A stretch of DNA of 64,000 nucleotides. It comes from Nannocystis exedens. Lineage in GTDB: Bacteria > Myxococcota_A > Polyangia > Nannocystales > Nannocystaceae. A program made the translations under genes and the position numbers. Each line of letters begins with the position of its first letter. Position 1 is the stretch's first letter. Under the pieces are notes generated by a model that saw nothing but the letters and a program-made list of their open reading frames with translations, was not told where the DNA came from and ran no database searches. The stretch covers positions 2,046,001-2,110,000 of the forward strand of contig NZ_NETK01000001.1 in assembly GCF_002343915.1 (NCBI RefSeq). Reading direction: 5' to 3'. This document shows, one piece after another, positions 28,094-36,954 of this stretch.

Positions 28094-28524
28094 AGTCCAA
28101 TCCATCTCTTCGATCGGGTGCGATCAGTCGTGCATGACCGCCGCACGCGACGGTGTGCCTCTGACTCGCCACCGTCTTCGCAGGTTTCGAGGTCGCCACC
28201 GAAATGATTCACCAGCAGACCGCCGCCGATCATGCCTCCGTCGCGAGGAGCCCCGACGCGTGCGTCGGCGCGGACCACCGCGGAAGCGGCCTCGCCACCG
28301 TGGGCGGGCGCGACGAGATTTCTGCGGGAAGGTGCAACCATAAGCTCTGCAAGGCGTAAGGATGCTCCCCTCGCGGGGAGCTCGCCGGCCGGACCGTCCA
28401 TGATGACGACCGGGTCGGTCGAACACTTGTAGCAGCGGCGCCTGACCTTGCCAATGGTTTCGCCGAAAAAATTCTTCGCGCAACGGCAGCGAACCGTCCG
28501 CAAAGACACGTGAATTGCGTTCAT
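28000..28524 (-). CDS. Possible small zinc-ribbon protein upstream of the precursors (uncertain)
   Basis: From ATG 28524 an open frame encodes MNAIHVSLRTVRCRCAKNFF, then GKVRRRCYKCS. The CxC...RCxxC pattern resembles small zinc ribbons of the form found at the N-terminus of myxobacterial signalling proteins. The frame runs on through Arg-rich sequence and overlaps the first precursor gene out of frame, so the true end may be earlier or the gene may be broken. The AT-rich stretch at 28463-28475 falls in the K-N-F-F codons. Low confidence. Confidence 0.25.
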   Translation of the reverse strand: MNAIHVSLRTVRCRCAKNFFGETIGKVRRRCYKCSTDPVVIMDGPAGELPARGASLRLAELMVAPSRRNLVAPAHGGEAASAVVRADARVGAPRDGGMIGGGLLVNHFGGDLETCEDGGESEAHRRVRRSCTTDRTRSKRWIGLCIRLPSREMTRRRSAPSSRSARSARTSCAG

Positions 28525-29090
28525 GCGCCGGCGCTTTCGAGAAGACGCCAGGCGACGGTCGCGGGCGCTCGTATGTATGGAGGACTGCGGCCGCGTCCGT
28601 ACTATGCCCAATCATCGACGCCGGTCCTCCTTGCATTGATCAGTGCCGCAGCGGCCGACGAGCGGTGCGCGTATTCGTCGGACCCGCGCAGGTGTGACCA
28701 CCTCGGCCGCCGACTTCGCCGCGCTTGCTCACCTGCGAGGTCTCGCCGCCGCTGAAACCCGGCGGACGGCGACCCCTCTGCGCGGCCCCGATCGCGTACG
28801 GCCGCGCCGGCGCGGAGATGCGGCGCCCCGGGCGACGACGACCCATGAACTCGAGTTCGCCGCCGCGCGGGGGCGCGAGTGCGCGGGCGCGGGCGGATCT
28901 GGCCCGAGAGACAGCCGGGGCCCGGACGCCCGGGTGGGGCCTTGGCGCGACACGGGTGGTCCCGGGCACGCGGGTTCTTCCCCGCGGACCTCGCGCCCGG
29001 CGGGCGTCGGTTGACAGCGCGAACGCCCGGCGTTAATCGGCACGGTCGGGACCCGGCAGCCACGCAGGCCGCGGGTCGGCGAGACCTCGC
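28525..29090. other. Intergenic region between the RiPP operon and the AraC gene
   Basis: About 560 bp with no supportable gene. It is the divergent control region for the minus-strand peptide operon and the plus-strand AraC gene. No clear promoter or operator symmetry was found. Confidence 0.45.
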
Positions 29091-29915
29091 ATGCAGCCAG
29101 CGCAGCAGTTGTCCGCGTTCATGGCCGCGCCCCTCGGCCTCTACGTCGCCTCGCGCACGTTCGTGTACTGGTGCGCCAGCGCCGAGCTCTACGGGTTCGC
29201 GCTGTGGGGCCGGCCCGACGCCGCCGACCTGCGCTCGCTCACCGCGATCCTCGACGTCGAGGTCCGCCCGGACGTCGCCCCGCACGCGTCGCTGGTCGAC
29301 CTGCGCCGGCTCGCCGGGGTCGACGAGGGCGCGTACGAGACCCTGGTGGCCCACCTGGCCGCGCGCCAGGCCGCGTACCAGAGCGTGGTCACCCGCCAGG
29401 CGCTGCTGCGGCCGACCGGGCTGCCCGGGGCCGTCGTCACCGGGTTCTATCAGGTGATGCAGCCGCCCTACCCGACGCAGGTGTTCGAAGCGCCGGACGC
29501 TGCGCTGCGCTGGCTGGGGCTGGCCGAGCCGACCGCGCTCGTCGAGGAGCTCGACGCGATCGTGGCCGGCGCGATGGACGAGGGGGTGGTCGCGCGGCTC
29601 TGCCGCGTCCTCGTCCCGCCCTTCGCCGGGATCACGCTGGAGAAGGCGGCGGCCGCCCTCGGGATGTCGGCGCGCTCGCTGCAGCGGCGCCTCCAGGAGG
29701 AGAACACGACCTTCCAGGACGAGTACAACGCCGCCCAGGTGCGCGCGGCCCAGGCCGCCCTGCGCGACACCGACGTGAAGCTGACCGCGCTCGCGGTCGA
29801 GGTCGGCTGCGCGTCGCTGGCGAACTTCAGCGCGATGTTCCGGCGCGTCACCGGCGAGTCGCCGAGCGACTACCGCGCCCGCCACCGCGCGGGCGAGCGC
29901 GACAAGCGGCGCTGA
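29091..29915 (+). CDS. AraC-family transcriptional regulator
   Basis: 274 residues. The C-terminal 90 residues form the paired AraC helix-turn-helix (ITLEKAAAALGMSARSLQRR, then LTALAVEVGCASLANFSAMF and RVTGESPSDYR). The N-terminal part is an unrecognised ligand-binding or dimer domain with a Trp/Tyr-rich start. It is divergent from the peptide operon, about 1 kb from the first precursor, so a control role there is possible but not shown. No ribosome-binding site is evident before ATG 29091. Confidence 0.88.
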   Translation: MQPAQQLSAFMAAPLGLYVASRTFVYWCASAELYGFALWGRPDAADLRSLTAILDVEVRPDVAPHASLVDLRRLAGVDEGAYETLVAHLAARQAAYQSVVTRQALLRPTGLPGAVVTGFYQVMQPPYPTQVFEAPDAALRWLGLAEPTALVEELDAIVAGAMDEGVVARLCRVLVPPFAGITLEKAAAALGMSARSLQRRLQEENTTFQDEYNAAQVRAAQAALRDTDVKLTALAVEVGCASLANFSAMFRRVTGESPSDYRARHRAGERDKRR

Positions 29916-30106
29916 GTCCGCTCCCCCCCGGGCTCGGGGGTCGTCCTGCGCCCCGGCTCATCCCGCTCGGGCGAATCGCCGGATCGTGACACGACGGTCA
30001 TTTTCGTCCCGCGGCCCGACTCCCCGCAATCGCGCGCTCGATGCATTCCTCGCGACGGGCGCACGTCCGCGATCGCGGCCGTCTCGGTTCACGCGCCGCG
30101 GTCTCG

Positions 30107-30148
30107 CCAACATCGCCCAAGTCGAGCGGGGCCGCCGTCGGCTAGCAT
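30107..30148 (+). promoter_or_regulatory. Promoter copy 1: CCAACATCGCCCAAGT ... TAGCAT
   Basis: CCAACATCGCCCAAGT at 30107-30122 is followed by TAGCAT at 30143-30148, six bases before the AraC ATG at 30155. The same arrangement recurs before the next gene at 31021-31061. This is a candidate autoregulated leaderless promoter. Confidence 0.5.
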
Positions 30149-30154
30149 TCCCCC

Positions 30155-31072
30155 ATGGGACGAGGCTCTGCCCCGGCACGCGAACCCACGGCCCGGCGGC
30201 GCGCGCGGGACGACGGGCCGCGCATCGAGTACTGGCGCCCCGAGGGCATCGAGGGGCTGCGGATGTTCCGCCTCGAGGACGCATCGCGCCCGCTTTCGTC
30301 GTACTCCGAGCATTACGGGGTCGTGCTGATCTTGCGGGGCGCATGCGACGGCTGGTACCGCGGGACCGTGCGCACGCTCGCGGCCGGCGGCCTCAAGCTC
30401 AAGGAGCCCGGCGAAGTGCATCGCCACGTGCGCGTGCATGCCCCCATCACGGTCCAGGGCGCCGCGTTCGCGGCGGACGTGGTGGAGGAAGCCGCGCGCA
30501 CGCTCGGTGTTCCTCGTCCGGTGCACTTCGTGCCCGTCGCGCCCGGGCGGGCGCCGCGGGCCACGGCGCTCGCCACCGCCATGCACGCCGCGCTCGCGGC
30601 ACGCGGGCCGGTCACGCGCGAGCTGGAGGCGCTGGTGACCGAGACGCTCGCCGAGTTGCTCGCCACCTGCACCGAGCGCGGCGAGGTGCGCGTGCACGAG
30701 CGGGCCCCGCGAGCGGTCCGCCGGGCGCGCGAGTACCTGCGCGCGCACGTCTGCGAGCCCGTCACCCTCGACGCGCTCGCCGCCCACGCGGGCGCCGACA
30801 AGTATCACCTCATCCGGGCCTTCCGCGCCGAGCTCGGCGTCCCGCCGTACGAGTACCTGACGCACCTGCGAGTGGCGCGGGCCGCCGAGCTGCTGTCGAC
30901 CGGCCTGACCGGCGCCGAGGCGGCGCACGCGGTCGGCCTCTTCGACGAGAGCCAGCTCCACCGCCACTTCCGCCGCATCCTCGGGGTGACGCCCGGCAAG
31001 TTCGCGCGCACGATGCAGCGCCAACATCGCCCAAGTGAGGCCCGCGCGGCACGACTAGCTTGCCGGGCATGA
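30155..31072 (+). CDS. AraC-family transcriptional regulator linked to an aldo-keto reductase
   Basis: 305 residues. The N-terminal cupin-like sensor domain (YGVVLILRGACDGWYRGTVR through GGLKLKEPGEVHRH) is followed by the AraC DNA-binding domain (VTLDALAAHAGADKYHLIRA, then GAEAAHAVGLFDESQLHRHF and RILGVTPGKF). The stop overlaps the start of the aldo-keto reductase gene as ATGA (31069-31072), so the two are an operon. A 16-bp element repeated upstream of both genes is a natural candidate for its own binding site. Confidence 0.9.
   Translation: MGRGSAPAREPTARRRARDDGPRIEYWRPEGIEGLRMFRLEDASRPLSSYSEHYGVVLILRGACDGWYRGTVRTLAAGGLKLKEPGEVHRHVRVHAPITVQGAAFAADVVEEAARTLGVPRPVHFVPVAPGRAPRATALATAMHAALAARGPVTRELEALVTETLAELLATCTERGEVRVHERAPRAVRRAREYLRAHVCEPVTLDALAAHAGADKYHLIRAFRAELGVPPYEYLTHLRVARAAELLSTGLTGAEAAHAVGLFDESQLHRHFRRILGVTPGKFARTMQRQHRPSEARAARLACRA
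31021..31061 (+). promoter_or_regulatory. Promoter copy 2 inside the AraC gene end
   Basis: CCAACATCGCCCAAGT at 31021-31036 and TAGCTT at 31056-31061, seven bases before the aldo-keto reductase ATG. It lies within the last codons of the AraC gene, so it also encodes C-terminal residues of that protein. Confidence 0.5.
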
Positions 31073-32001
31073 GCGACGACCTCTCGCACGACCACCAAGA
31101 CTTCGCCCAGCCGCCCGCCACCATCCGCCTCGGCGATCTCGCCGTCGTCCGCCTCGGCTACGGCGCCATGCGCCTGCCCGGCGAGGACGTCTGGGGCGAG
31201 CCCCGGGATCCCGAGCGCGCGCGCGCCGTGCTGCGGCGGGCGATCGAGCTCGGCATCAACTTCATCGACACCGCCTGGTTCTACGGCCCGCACGTGGCGA
31301 ACCGGCTCATCGCCGAGGCGCTGCACCCGTACCCGAAGGACCTCGTGATCGCCACCAAGCTCGGCGGCAGACGCACGCCGGACCGGGGGTGGGCCCCCTT
31401 CGCCCGGCCCGAGGAGCTGCGGCAGGGCTGCGAGGAGGACCTGCGCACGCTGCGGCTCGAGCGCTGCGACGTGACGCATCTCCGCTGCATGCCCGGCTCG
31501 GGCGTGCCGTTCCGCGAGTCGCTCGACGCGATGATCGAGCTGCAGCGGGAGGGCAAGATCCGCCACCTCGCGCTCAGCAACGTGGGCACGGCGGAGCTTT
31601 TCGACGCGCTCGCGCGCACGCCGATCGTGGCGGTGCAGAACCTCTACAACATGGCGGGCGGGCTCGGGCCGCTGGCCCGGGCGACGCACGCGGAGGTCGA
31701 GTCGCCGGACGCGGTGCTGGCAGCTTGCGAGGCGCGCGGCATCGCCTTCCTGCCGTTCTTCCCGCTGGCGACCGGCGACCTCGGCAAGGCCCATCCTGCC
31801 CTCGCCGGGGCGGCGGCGAAGCACGGCGCGACGCCGGCCCAGCTCGCGCTCGCCTGGCTGCTCGCGCGCTCGCCGGTGATGCTGCCGATCCCGGGCACCG
31901 GCTCGCTCGCGCATCTCGAGGAGAACTGGGCCGCCCGCACGATCGCGCTGACCCGCGACGAGGTGGAGGCCATGGCCCGCGCGGCGCGAGCGGCCGGTTG
32001 A
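31069..32001 (+). CDS. Aldo/keto reductase
   Basis: 310 residues with the (beta/alpha)8 aldo-keto reductase pattern: RLGYGAMRLPGEDVWGEPRD, then INFIDTAWFYGP with Asp67 and Tyr72, and VIATKLGG with Lys97. NADPH-site segments LALSNV and LLARSPVMLPIPGTGS are present. The usual catalytic His after the beta-4 strand appears replaced (CDVTHLRCM instead of a DLYLLH-like motif), as in some members of the family. ATG 31069 is used because it overlaps the AraC stop and follows a -10-like box. It is likely controlled by the adjacent AraC protein. Substrate unknown. Confidence 0.92.
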   Translation: MSDDLSHDHQDFAQPPATIRLGDLAVVRLGYGAMRLPGEDVWGEPRDPERARAVLRRAIELGINFIDTAWFYGPHVANRLIAEALHPYPKDLVIATKLGGRRTPDRGWAPFARPEELRQGCEEDLRTLRLERCDVTHLRCMPGSGVPFRESLDAMIELQREGKIRHLALSNVGTAELFDALARTPIVAVQNLYNMAGGLGPLARATHAEVESPDAVLAACEARGIAFLPFFPLATGDLGKAHPALAGAAAKHGATPAQLALAWLLARSPVMLPIPGTGSLAHLEENWAARTIALTRDEVEAMARAARAAG

Positions 32002-32009
32002 GCGGCCGT

Positions 32010-33878
32010 TCAGGGCGTGACGACCCATCCCTTCGGATCGGCGGCGCCGGTGCTCTTCGAATAGGTGACCCCGTGCGTGGCATCGACGTAGGTCGAGCCC
32101 TGCGGCGCGTGCAGGCCGACGCCGCCGGCGTAGCTGTTGGGGCTCCCGCTCGGGTTGCTCGGCCCGGCCTTGCCGATGAGGCTGTAGAGGCCGCTGACGG
32201 CCTCGCCGCCGTCGACGATCGTGATCCCGTTCTCGCCGATGTTCAGGTCGTGGAGCGCGATCTCGCTGTTGTCGAAGTAGCTGCCCCACAGGCCCACCCC
32301 GTTGCCGACGGCCGGCGACGAGCTCGTCTGCGGATTGTAAAGCAGGGAGTCGTCGACCGACACGTCGTGCACGCCGATGAAGAACAGCCCGTAATAGTTG
32401 TTGCCGTAGGCGGTCACGCCCGAGATCGCGATGTCGGACGTCATGCCGACGATCGCCGTCTGGTTCGCCAGCGTGATGCCGGCGTTGTTGCCGTAAAACG
32501 TCCCGCCGTCGATGCTGACGTGGCGGGCGCCCTCGATGCGGACGCCGTCGTAGGGGCTGTTGTCGTGCGCGCTCACCCGGGTGAGGACCGCGTCCTCGGG
32601 CACGAAGTCGACGCCGTAGGCGGACGCCGCCGAGCCGATCACCACGCCGGGCCCCGCGTTGTGGTGGACGTCGCAGTCGGTGATCTGCGTCGATTGCACC
32701 GCGATCCAGCTCGACGCGACGGCGGGCGGCCCGAGCGGCTGCGGGGCGACGAGGATGCCGTTGGCGTGGTTGTCGGCGATCGTACAATCATTCACGGCGC
32801 CGCCGTGACCGGAGATGCTGATGCCGGAGCCCCAGCCGGCGGAGCCGCCGCAGTCGCTCACGCTGACGTTGTCGATGGCGACGCCGCTGTCGTCGGTCGC
32901 CCCGCCGGCGTCGACGTGGATCCCGGACAGCGGCGTCAAGTAGAGCCCGGCCTTGGCCATGTCGACGACGGAGACCGGCGTGGTGCCGGTGCCGCCGAGC
33001 CGGCCGGTCGAACCCGGGCCGAAGGTGATGCCGTCCTGGCTGACGCCCCGGCCCCCCGCGACGTACGCCGGCGCGAGGTCCGTGTCCAGGACCTCGCAAT
33101 CTCCGCAGTTCATCAGCATGATCACCGACTGCGAGGCGATGGTCGGCTGGGTCGCCTGGTTCTGCGTCGTGGGCGGGCCGGCCAGGCCGCGGCGGACGTT
33201 GATCTTCAGGTTCTGGAGGCTCACGCGTTCGCGCGGGCAATAGGTGCCGTCGATGATCGGGTGCGCGCAGCCGGGGGTCTGGTCGTTCACCGTGAACGCC
33301 GAGTAGTTGATCTCGCTGCCCTCCGCGCAGTGGCCGACGACGACGTCGGTGTTGTCGACCGAGATCGTCGTCGTGGTGTACGTGCAAGGCGGTGGGTCGA
33401 AGTCGATCTCCGGCTTGTGGCCCTGGGCGTCGGGCAAGCCGATGACGGTGAGGTCATCGGCGTTGAGCATGATCGGCCCGGTGAGGCGAAACGCCTGCCC
33501 TGTACTCACGAGCTCGATGGTGCCGCCCACTCCGCCCGCCCTCACCGCGTTCACGGCCTGCTGGATCTGGCACCAGTCCGCGCTGGGCGTCCCCTTCAGC
33601 GGGGTCCCGTTGAAGGTGAAGATCGACGTGCACGCGCCGTCGCCGCTCAGCGGCGTCAGCGTGTACGTCGGCCCGTGCGTGGCGCGCTGCGGCGCTTCGA
33701 GGCCCAGCGGGCCGTCGTGGTCGGTTGGACAGCCTGTCGTCTCCCCGGGCACGCACCCGCCGGGGTCGTCGGTCGGCTCGGAGCTGCTGCTCTCGGTGCC
33801 CGACGCCGCGCCGGGTGCATCTTCGAGCTGCGCACAGCCGGCGCACGCGAGCAGCGTGGCGGGAAGGAGACGCATCAT
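32010..33878 (-). CDS. Right-handed beta-helix repeat lipoprotein
   Basis: 622 residues. The signal peptide ends in the lipobox LLACAGC (Cys about 15), followed by a Ser/Glu/Pro-rich tether. The body has the repetitive pattern of a parallel beta-helix (pectate-lyase-like): repeated short strands such as GVAIDNVSVSDCGG, GISISGHGGAVNDCTIADNH, QITDCDVHHNAGPGVVIG, GVRIEGARHVSIDGGTFYG and GITLANQTAIVG. Such proteins bind or cleave polysaccharides on the surface; no catalytic residues can be assigned. Several Cys pairs suggest disulfides. It is convergent with the aldo-keto reductase gene, 8 bp apart. Two adjacent ATGs (33878 and 33875) are possible starts. Confidence 0.85.
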   Translation of the reverse strand: MMRLLPATLLACAGCAQLEDAPGAASGTESSSSEPTDDPGGCVPGETTGCPTDHDGPLGLEAPQRATHGPTYTLTPLSGDGACTSIFTFNGTPLKGTPSADWCQIQQAVNAVRAGGVGGTIELVSTGQAFRLTGPIMLNADDLTVIGLPDAQGHKPEIDFDPPPCTYTTTTISVDNTDVVVGHCAEGSEINYSAFTVNDQTPGCAHPIIDGTYCPRERVSLQNLKINVRRGLAGPPTTQNQATQPTIASQSVIMLMNCGDCEVLDTDLAPAYVAGGRGVSQDGITFGPGSTGRLGGTGTTPVSVVDMAKAGLYLTPLSGIHVDAGGATDDSGVAIDNVSVSDCGGSAGWGSGISISGHGGAVNDCTIADNHANGILVAPQPLGPPAVASSWIAVQSTQITDCDVHHNAGPGVVIGSAASAYGVDFVPEDAVLTRVSAHDNSPYDGVRIEGARHVSIDGGTFYGNNAGITLANQTAIVGMTSDIAISGVTAYGNNYYGLFFIGVHDVSVDDSLLYNPQTSSSPAVGNGVGLWGSYFDNSEIALHDLNIGENGITIVDGGEAVSGLYSLIGKAGPSNPSGSPNSYAGGVGLHAPQGSTYVDATHGVTYSKSTGAADPKGWVVTP

Positions 33879-34276
33879 CGGAGCAGGAGTACGGACAAAG
33901 AGCCGCGGATGGCGCATACGCACGTGGACCTTTCCATGGGATGAGTCGCGCGACGCACCCGCCGACCCCTTCGGGGTGTGTCGATGGCGCTGCGAGACAG
34001 GGATCGCTGGTTGACCTCGATCAAGAGTGTCGGCAGGTCGACCGACAATTGCGGACCACGAACAACTCGCTGCACGGGCCGCGCGCGAGCGACCGCTCTC
34101 CTGCCTCCTGGAGCCGCCGGCCGGCTCGCCCCCGGCCCGCTGCGGCGCGCCCGCGATCGCTGCGACCGGCAGGCGCCGTCGAACGAGTGCACCGCGCGCG
34201 GCGACCGGCGTGACGCCGATCGATTCCAGGACCGGCGCGCGCGGCAGGATCGTTGGACGGCGCCCGACGGCGTCGA
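33879..34276. other. Intergenic region, no gene seen
   Basis: About 400 bp upstream of the divergent beta-helix gene and the small Cys-rich gene. No gene supported on either strand; it should contain the promoters of both. Confidence 0.4.
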
Positions 34277-34282
34277 TACGCT
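34277..34282 (+). promoter_or_regulatory. Candidate -10 box of a leaderless promoter
   Basis: TACGCT, 7 bases before ATG 34290. The same hexamer precedes the gene at 14973 at a distance of 6 bases. Confidence 0.35.
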
Positions 34283-34289
34283 CCCGGCG

Positions 34290-34636
34290 ATGAATGACCC
34301 GGGTCGGTCGGCCTTCGAGGCGGAGCTGCGACAGCTCGGGTACGGCGCCCTCGATTCGTTCGACTGGAGCCCATGCTTCACGGGGCCGCGGACGAACGCG
34401 CGGTCTTCGTGATGCCGACTCGCGAAGTCAAGGAGGCCGACGACGGGGAGCTCGGCTGGCTCGTGTACGAGGGTTGCCGGGCTTGCTGCACCGCTTGCCC
34501 GCGAACACTGGACTGCGGCGGCATGTTCACACACCTGCGCGGGTTCGCCGGCGGGGTGCTGGTCGAGCGCGTCGACGACGACCAGATCCGGCCCGCCGGC
34601 GAGCCGATCGACGAGGGCGAGGAGCGCTGTCGGTGA
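34290..34636 (+). CDS. Small Cys-rich hypothetical protein, probably frameshifted
   Basis: From ATG 34290 the frame encodes MNDPGRSAFEAELRQLGYGA and LDSFDWSP, then runs into a stop at 34412. In another frame from about 34373 the sequence MLHGAADERAVFVMPTREVK continues through GELGWLVYEGCRACCTACPR, TLDCGGMFTHLRGFAGG and DDDQIRPAGEP to a stop at 34636. The two parts read as one protein of about 115 residues joined by a single missing base near 34370. CxxCCxxC suggests metal binding. Alternatively the second part alone (from 34373 or 34412) is the gene. Family not recognised. Confidence 0.45.
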
Positions 34637-34734
34637 CCCGCCTCTTCGAGCTCGCCGCGTCACCGTCACACCGGCTGTGGCCGCTCGTGGCGCCCGATCG
34701 ACCATGCTATCCTCCGCCGGGCTCAGGAGGTCGC

Positions 34735-35550
34735 ATGGGCGAACCCACAGTCGTCCTCATCACCGGCGCGTCGTCCGGCTTCGGCGAGGCCGCGGCGCGA
34801 TTTCTGGCCGCGCGCGGGACCTACCGCGTGTTCGGCACCAGCCGCCGCGCCGCGGCCGGCGACCTGCGCGACGGCGTCACCATGCTGCCGCTCGACGTGC
34901 GCAGCGACGCCTCGGTGGCCGCGTGCGTCGACGAGGTGCTCCGCCGCGCCGGGCGGATCGACGCCCTCGTCAACAACGCCGGCTACGCCCTGGCCGGCGC
35001 CGTCGAGGAGACGGCGATCGACGAGGCGAAGGCGCAATTCGAGACCAACTTCTTCGGCACGGCGCGGATGGTGCGGGCCGTCCTGCCGCTCCTGCGCGAG
35101 CAAGGCGGCGGGCGGATCGTCAACGTCTCCTCGCTCGCCGGGCTCGTCGGCGTGCCGTTCCACGCCCACTACTCGGCCAGCAAGTTCGCCGTCGAGGGCC
35201 TCACCGAGGGGCTGCGCCAGGAGGTGCGCCGGTTCGGCATCCACGTGTCGCTGATCGAGCCCGGCGACTTCAAGACCGCCGCCACCGCGGCGCGCCGGCG
35301 GGCGGCCGGCGGCCTGGCCGCGTACGCCGCCACCCGCGACCGGGCGATCGACATCATGGCGCGCGCCGAGCAATCCGGCCCCGACCCGATCCGCTTCGCG
35401 CGATTGTTGCTGCGGATCCTCGCCGCTCGCCGGCCGCGGCTCCGCTACCGGCTCGGCACCGACGCCGTATGGGTCCCGCGGGCCCGCCGGCTCATCCCCG
35501 AGTCGGTGTTCGAATGGCTGATCCGCGGCAACTACGAGATGAACGAGTGA
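34735..35550 (+). CDS. Short-chain dehydrogenase/reductase
   Basis: 271 residues with classical SDR motifs: TGASSGFGEAAA (cofactor loop), NNAG at about 82-85, catalytic Ser in NVSSLAG, YSASK with the Tyr/Lys pair, then PGDFKT. An Arg-rich strand after beta-2 (GTSRRAAAG) suggests NADP preference. An AGGAGG ribosome-binding site at 34725-34730 sits 4 bases before ATG 34735. It stands upstream of a VOC protein gene in the same direction (94 bp gap). Substrate unknown. Confidence 0.92.
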   Translation: MGEPTVVLITGASSGFGEAAARFLAARGTYRVFGTSRRAAAGDLRDGVTMLPLDVRSDASVAACVDEVLRRAGRIDALVNNAGYALAGAVEETAIDEAKAQFETNFFGTARMVRAVLPLLREQGGGRIVNVSSLAGLVGVPFHAHYSASKFAVEGLTEGLRQEVRRFGIHVSLIEPGDFKTAATAARRRAAGGLAAYAATRDRAIDIMARAEQSGPDPIRFARLLLRILAARRPRLRYRLGTDAVWVPRARRLIPESVFEWLIRGNYEMNE

Positions 35551-35644
35551 CGCCCGCCGCGGAGCGTCACCGGGCTCGACCGTGCGCGGCTGACAGGGCG
35601 GGCCCGCGGCGCTACGCTCTTCCGCGGAGCCCACGGAGGCCACG

Positions 35645-36019
35645 ATGGCGATCACCCTCAATCACACGATCGTGCCGGCCCGCGACAAGGTCGCGTCCGC
35701 CAGGTTCTTCGCCGACATCTTCGGCCTGCGCTACGACGGCGAGGTCGGCCCGTTCGCCCCGGTGCGCGTCAACGACTCGCTGACGCTCGACTTCGGCGAC
35801 GACGACGGCGGCTTCGAGGCCCACCACTACGCGTTCTTGGTCGACGACGCCGAGTTCGACGCGATCTTCGCCCGGGTCCGCGCCGCCGGCCTGCCGTTCG
35901 CCTCGAGCCCGCACGGCGGCTTCGACAACCAGATCAGCCGCTACGGCCGCGACGGCCGCCGCGTGTACTTCCCCGACCCGAACGGCCACTTCCTCGAGCT
36001 GATGACGCGCGTCGACTGA
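35645..36019 (+). CDS. VOC-family protein (glyoxalase/dioxygenase fold)
   Basis: 124 residues with one VOC domain: LNHTIVPARDKVASARFFAD at the N-terminus, GLRYDGEVGPFAPVRVNDSL, a central HHYAFLVDDAEFD, and the C-terminal VYFPDPNGHFLELM, where His and Glu are candidate metal ligands. Relatives include glyoxalase I, bleomycin-resistance proteins and extradiol dioxygenases; function cannot be refined. GGAGG 6 bases upstream of ATG 35645 supports the start. Confidence 0.88.
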   Translation: MAITLNHTIVPARDKVASARFFADIFGLRYDGEVGPFAPVRVNDSLTLDFGDDDGGFEAHHYAFLVDDAEFDAIFARVRAAGLPFASSPHGGFDNQISRYGRDGRRVYFPDPNGHFLELMTRVD

Positions 36020-36210
36020 TCGCGGCAGCGCGCCCGCGAGCCGCGCATCGGCGGCGAGGGCGCAGCTCGCCGCGGGCGGACGCGTCGCAACCGCCCGCGA
36101 CGAAGTGCAGCGAGCCGGCAATTTTTCTCCCGGCTGCGGCGACTCCAGGGCCCGAGCGGCGCGCCGCGGCGGCACGGACCCCGACGGCTCGCCCATCCAC
36201 GGACAACGTC

Positions 36211-36954
36211 ATGCTGCGAGCAAACCTCTCCTTCCTTACCCTTACCTTCCTCTTCATCACCGGCGCCTGTGACCCGAAGGGCGGCGAAACCGACAGCGCC
36301 ACCGGCTCGGCCTCGACCACCACCGGCGATTCGACCACCGACGCGTCGACCACCGGCGACTCGACCACCGACGAATCCCCGACGTCGAGCGCCACCACCG
36401 ACGACGGCGCGACCACCGAGAACGACGAGCCGACGGTCGCCACCACTGGCGAGGACACCGGCGACACCACCGGTCCCGTCGGTCCCGTCGACCCGGCGCA
36501 CCAGAGCGCCTGCGAGGCCGCCTGCCAGCGCTTCGGCGAGTGCGAGCCCGAGACCGACGGCGCCGAGTGCGTGCTCGGCTGCCTCGGCGAGTTCCAGGGG
36601 CTCCCGTCCGAGTGCGTCGCGCTCAACCTCGCCGTCGTGCAGTGCATCCCGGAGCTCAGCTGCCCCGAGATCGCAGGCGAGATTGAGGAGACCCCGTGCG
36701 ACGACGAGCTCGAGGCGCTGATCGCCTGCGACGGCGGCGGCGACGAATGCACGCAGTCCATCCACGAGGGCGAGGGCGAGTGCGGCGTGAGCACGTCCTG
36801 CCCCGACGCGCCGACGCAGGAGTTCATCTGCGACGCCGACACCTGCGTCTGCACGGTGGACGGCGTCGAGGTCGCGCAGTGCCCGGCCGACGGCGTGTGC
36901 GCCGAGGGCGACGCGATCTTCGACAAGATGCACAGCTGCTGCAATTTCGAATGA
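36211..36954 (+). CDS. Cys-rich lipoprotein with Ser/Thr tether
   Basis: 247 residues. The signal ends in FLFITGAC (Cys20). Residues 25-90 are a Ser/Thr/Asp/Gly tether with repeats such as TTGDSTTD. The remaining 155 residues hold about 20 Cys in a regular pattern (CEAACQRFGEC, ECVLGCLGEF, then CDADTCVCTVDGVEVAQC and a final HSCCNFE). The pattern matches the lipoprotein at 54068-54847 along its whole length, so the two are paralogues of an undescribed disulfide-rich surface family. Probably exported and attached to the outer membrane. No operon partners. Confidence 0.85.
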   Translation: MLRANLSFLTLTFLFITGACDPKGGETDSATGSASTTTGDSTTDASTTGDSTTDESPTSSATTDDGATTENDEPTVATTGEDTGDTTGPVGPVDPAHQSACEAACQRFGECEPETDGAECVLGCLGEFQGLPSECVALNLAVVQCIPELSCPEIAGEIEETPCDDELEALIACDGGGDECTQSIHEGEGECGVSTSCPDAPTQEFICDADTCVCTVDGVEVAQCPADGVCAEGDAIFDKMHSCCNFE

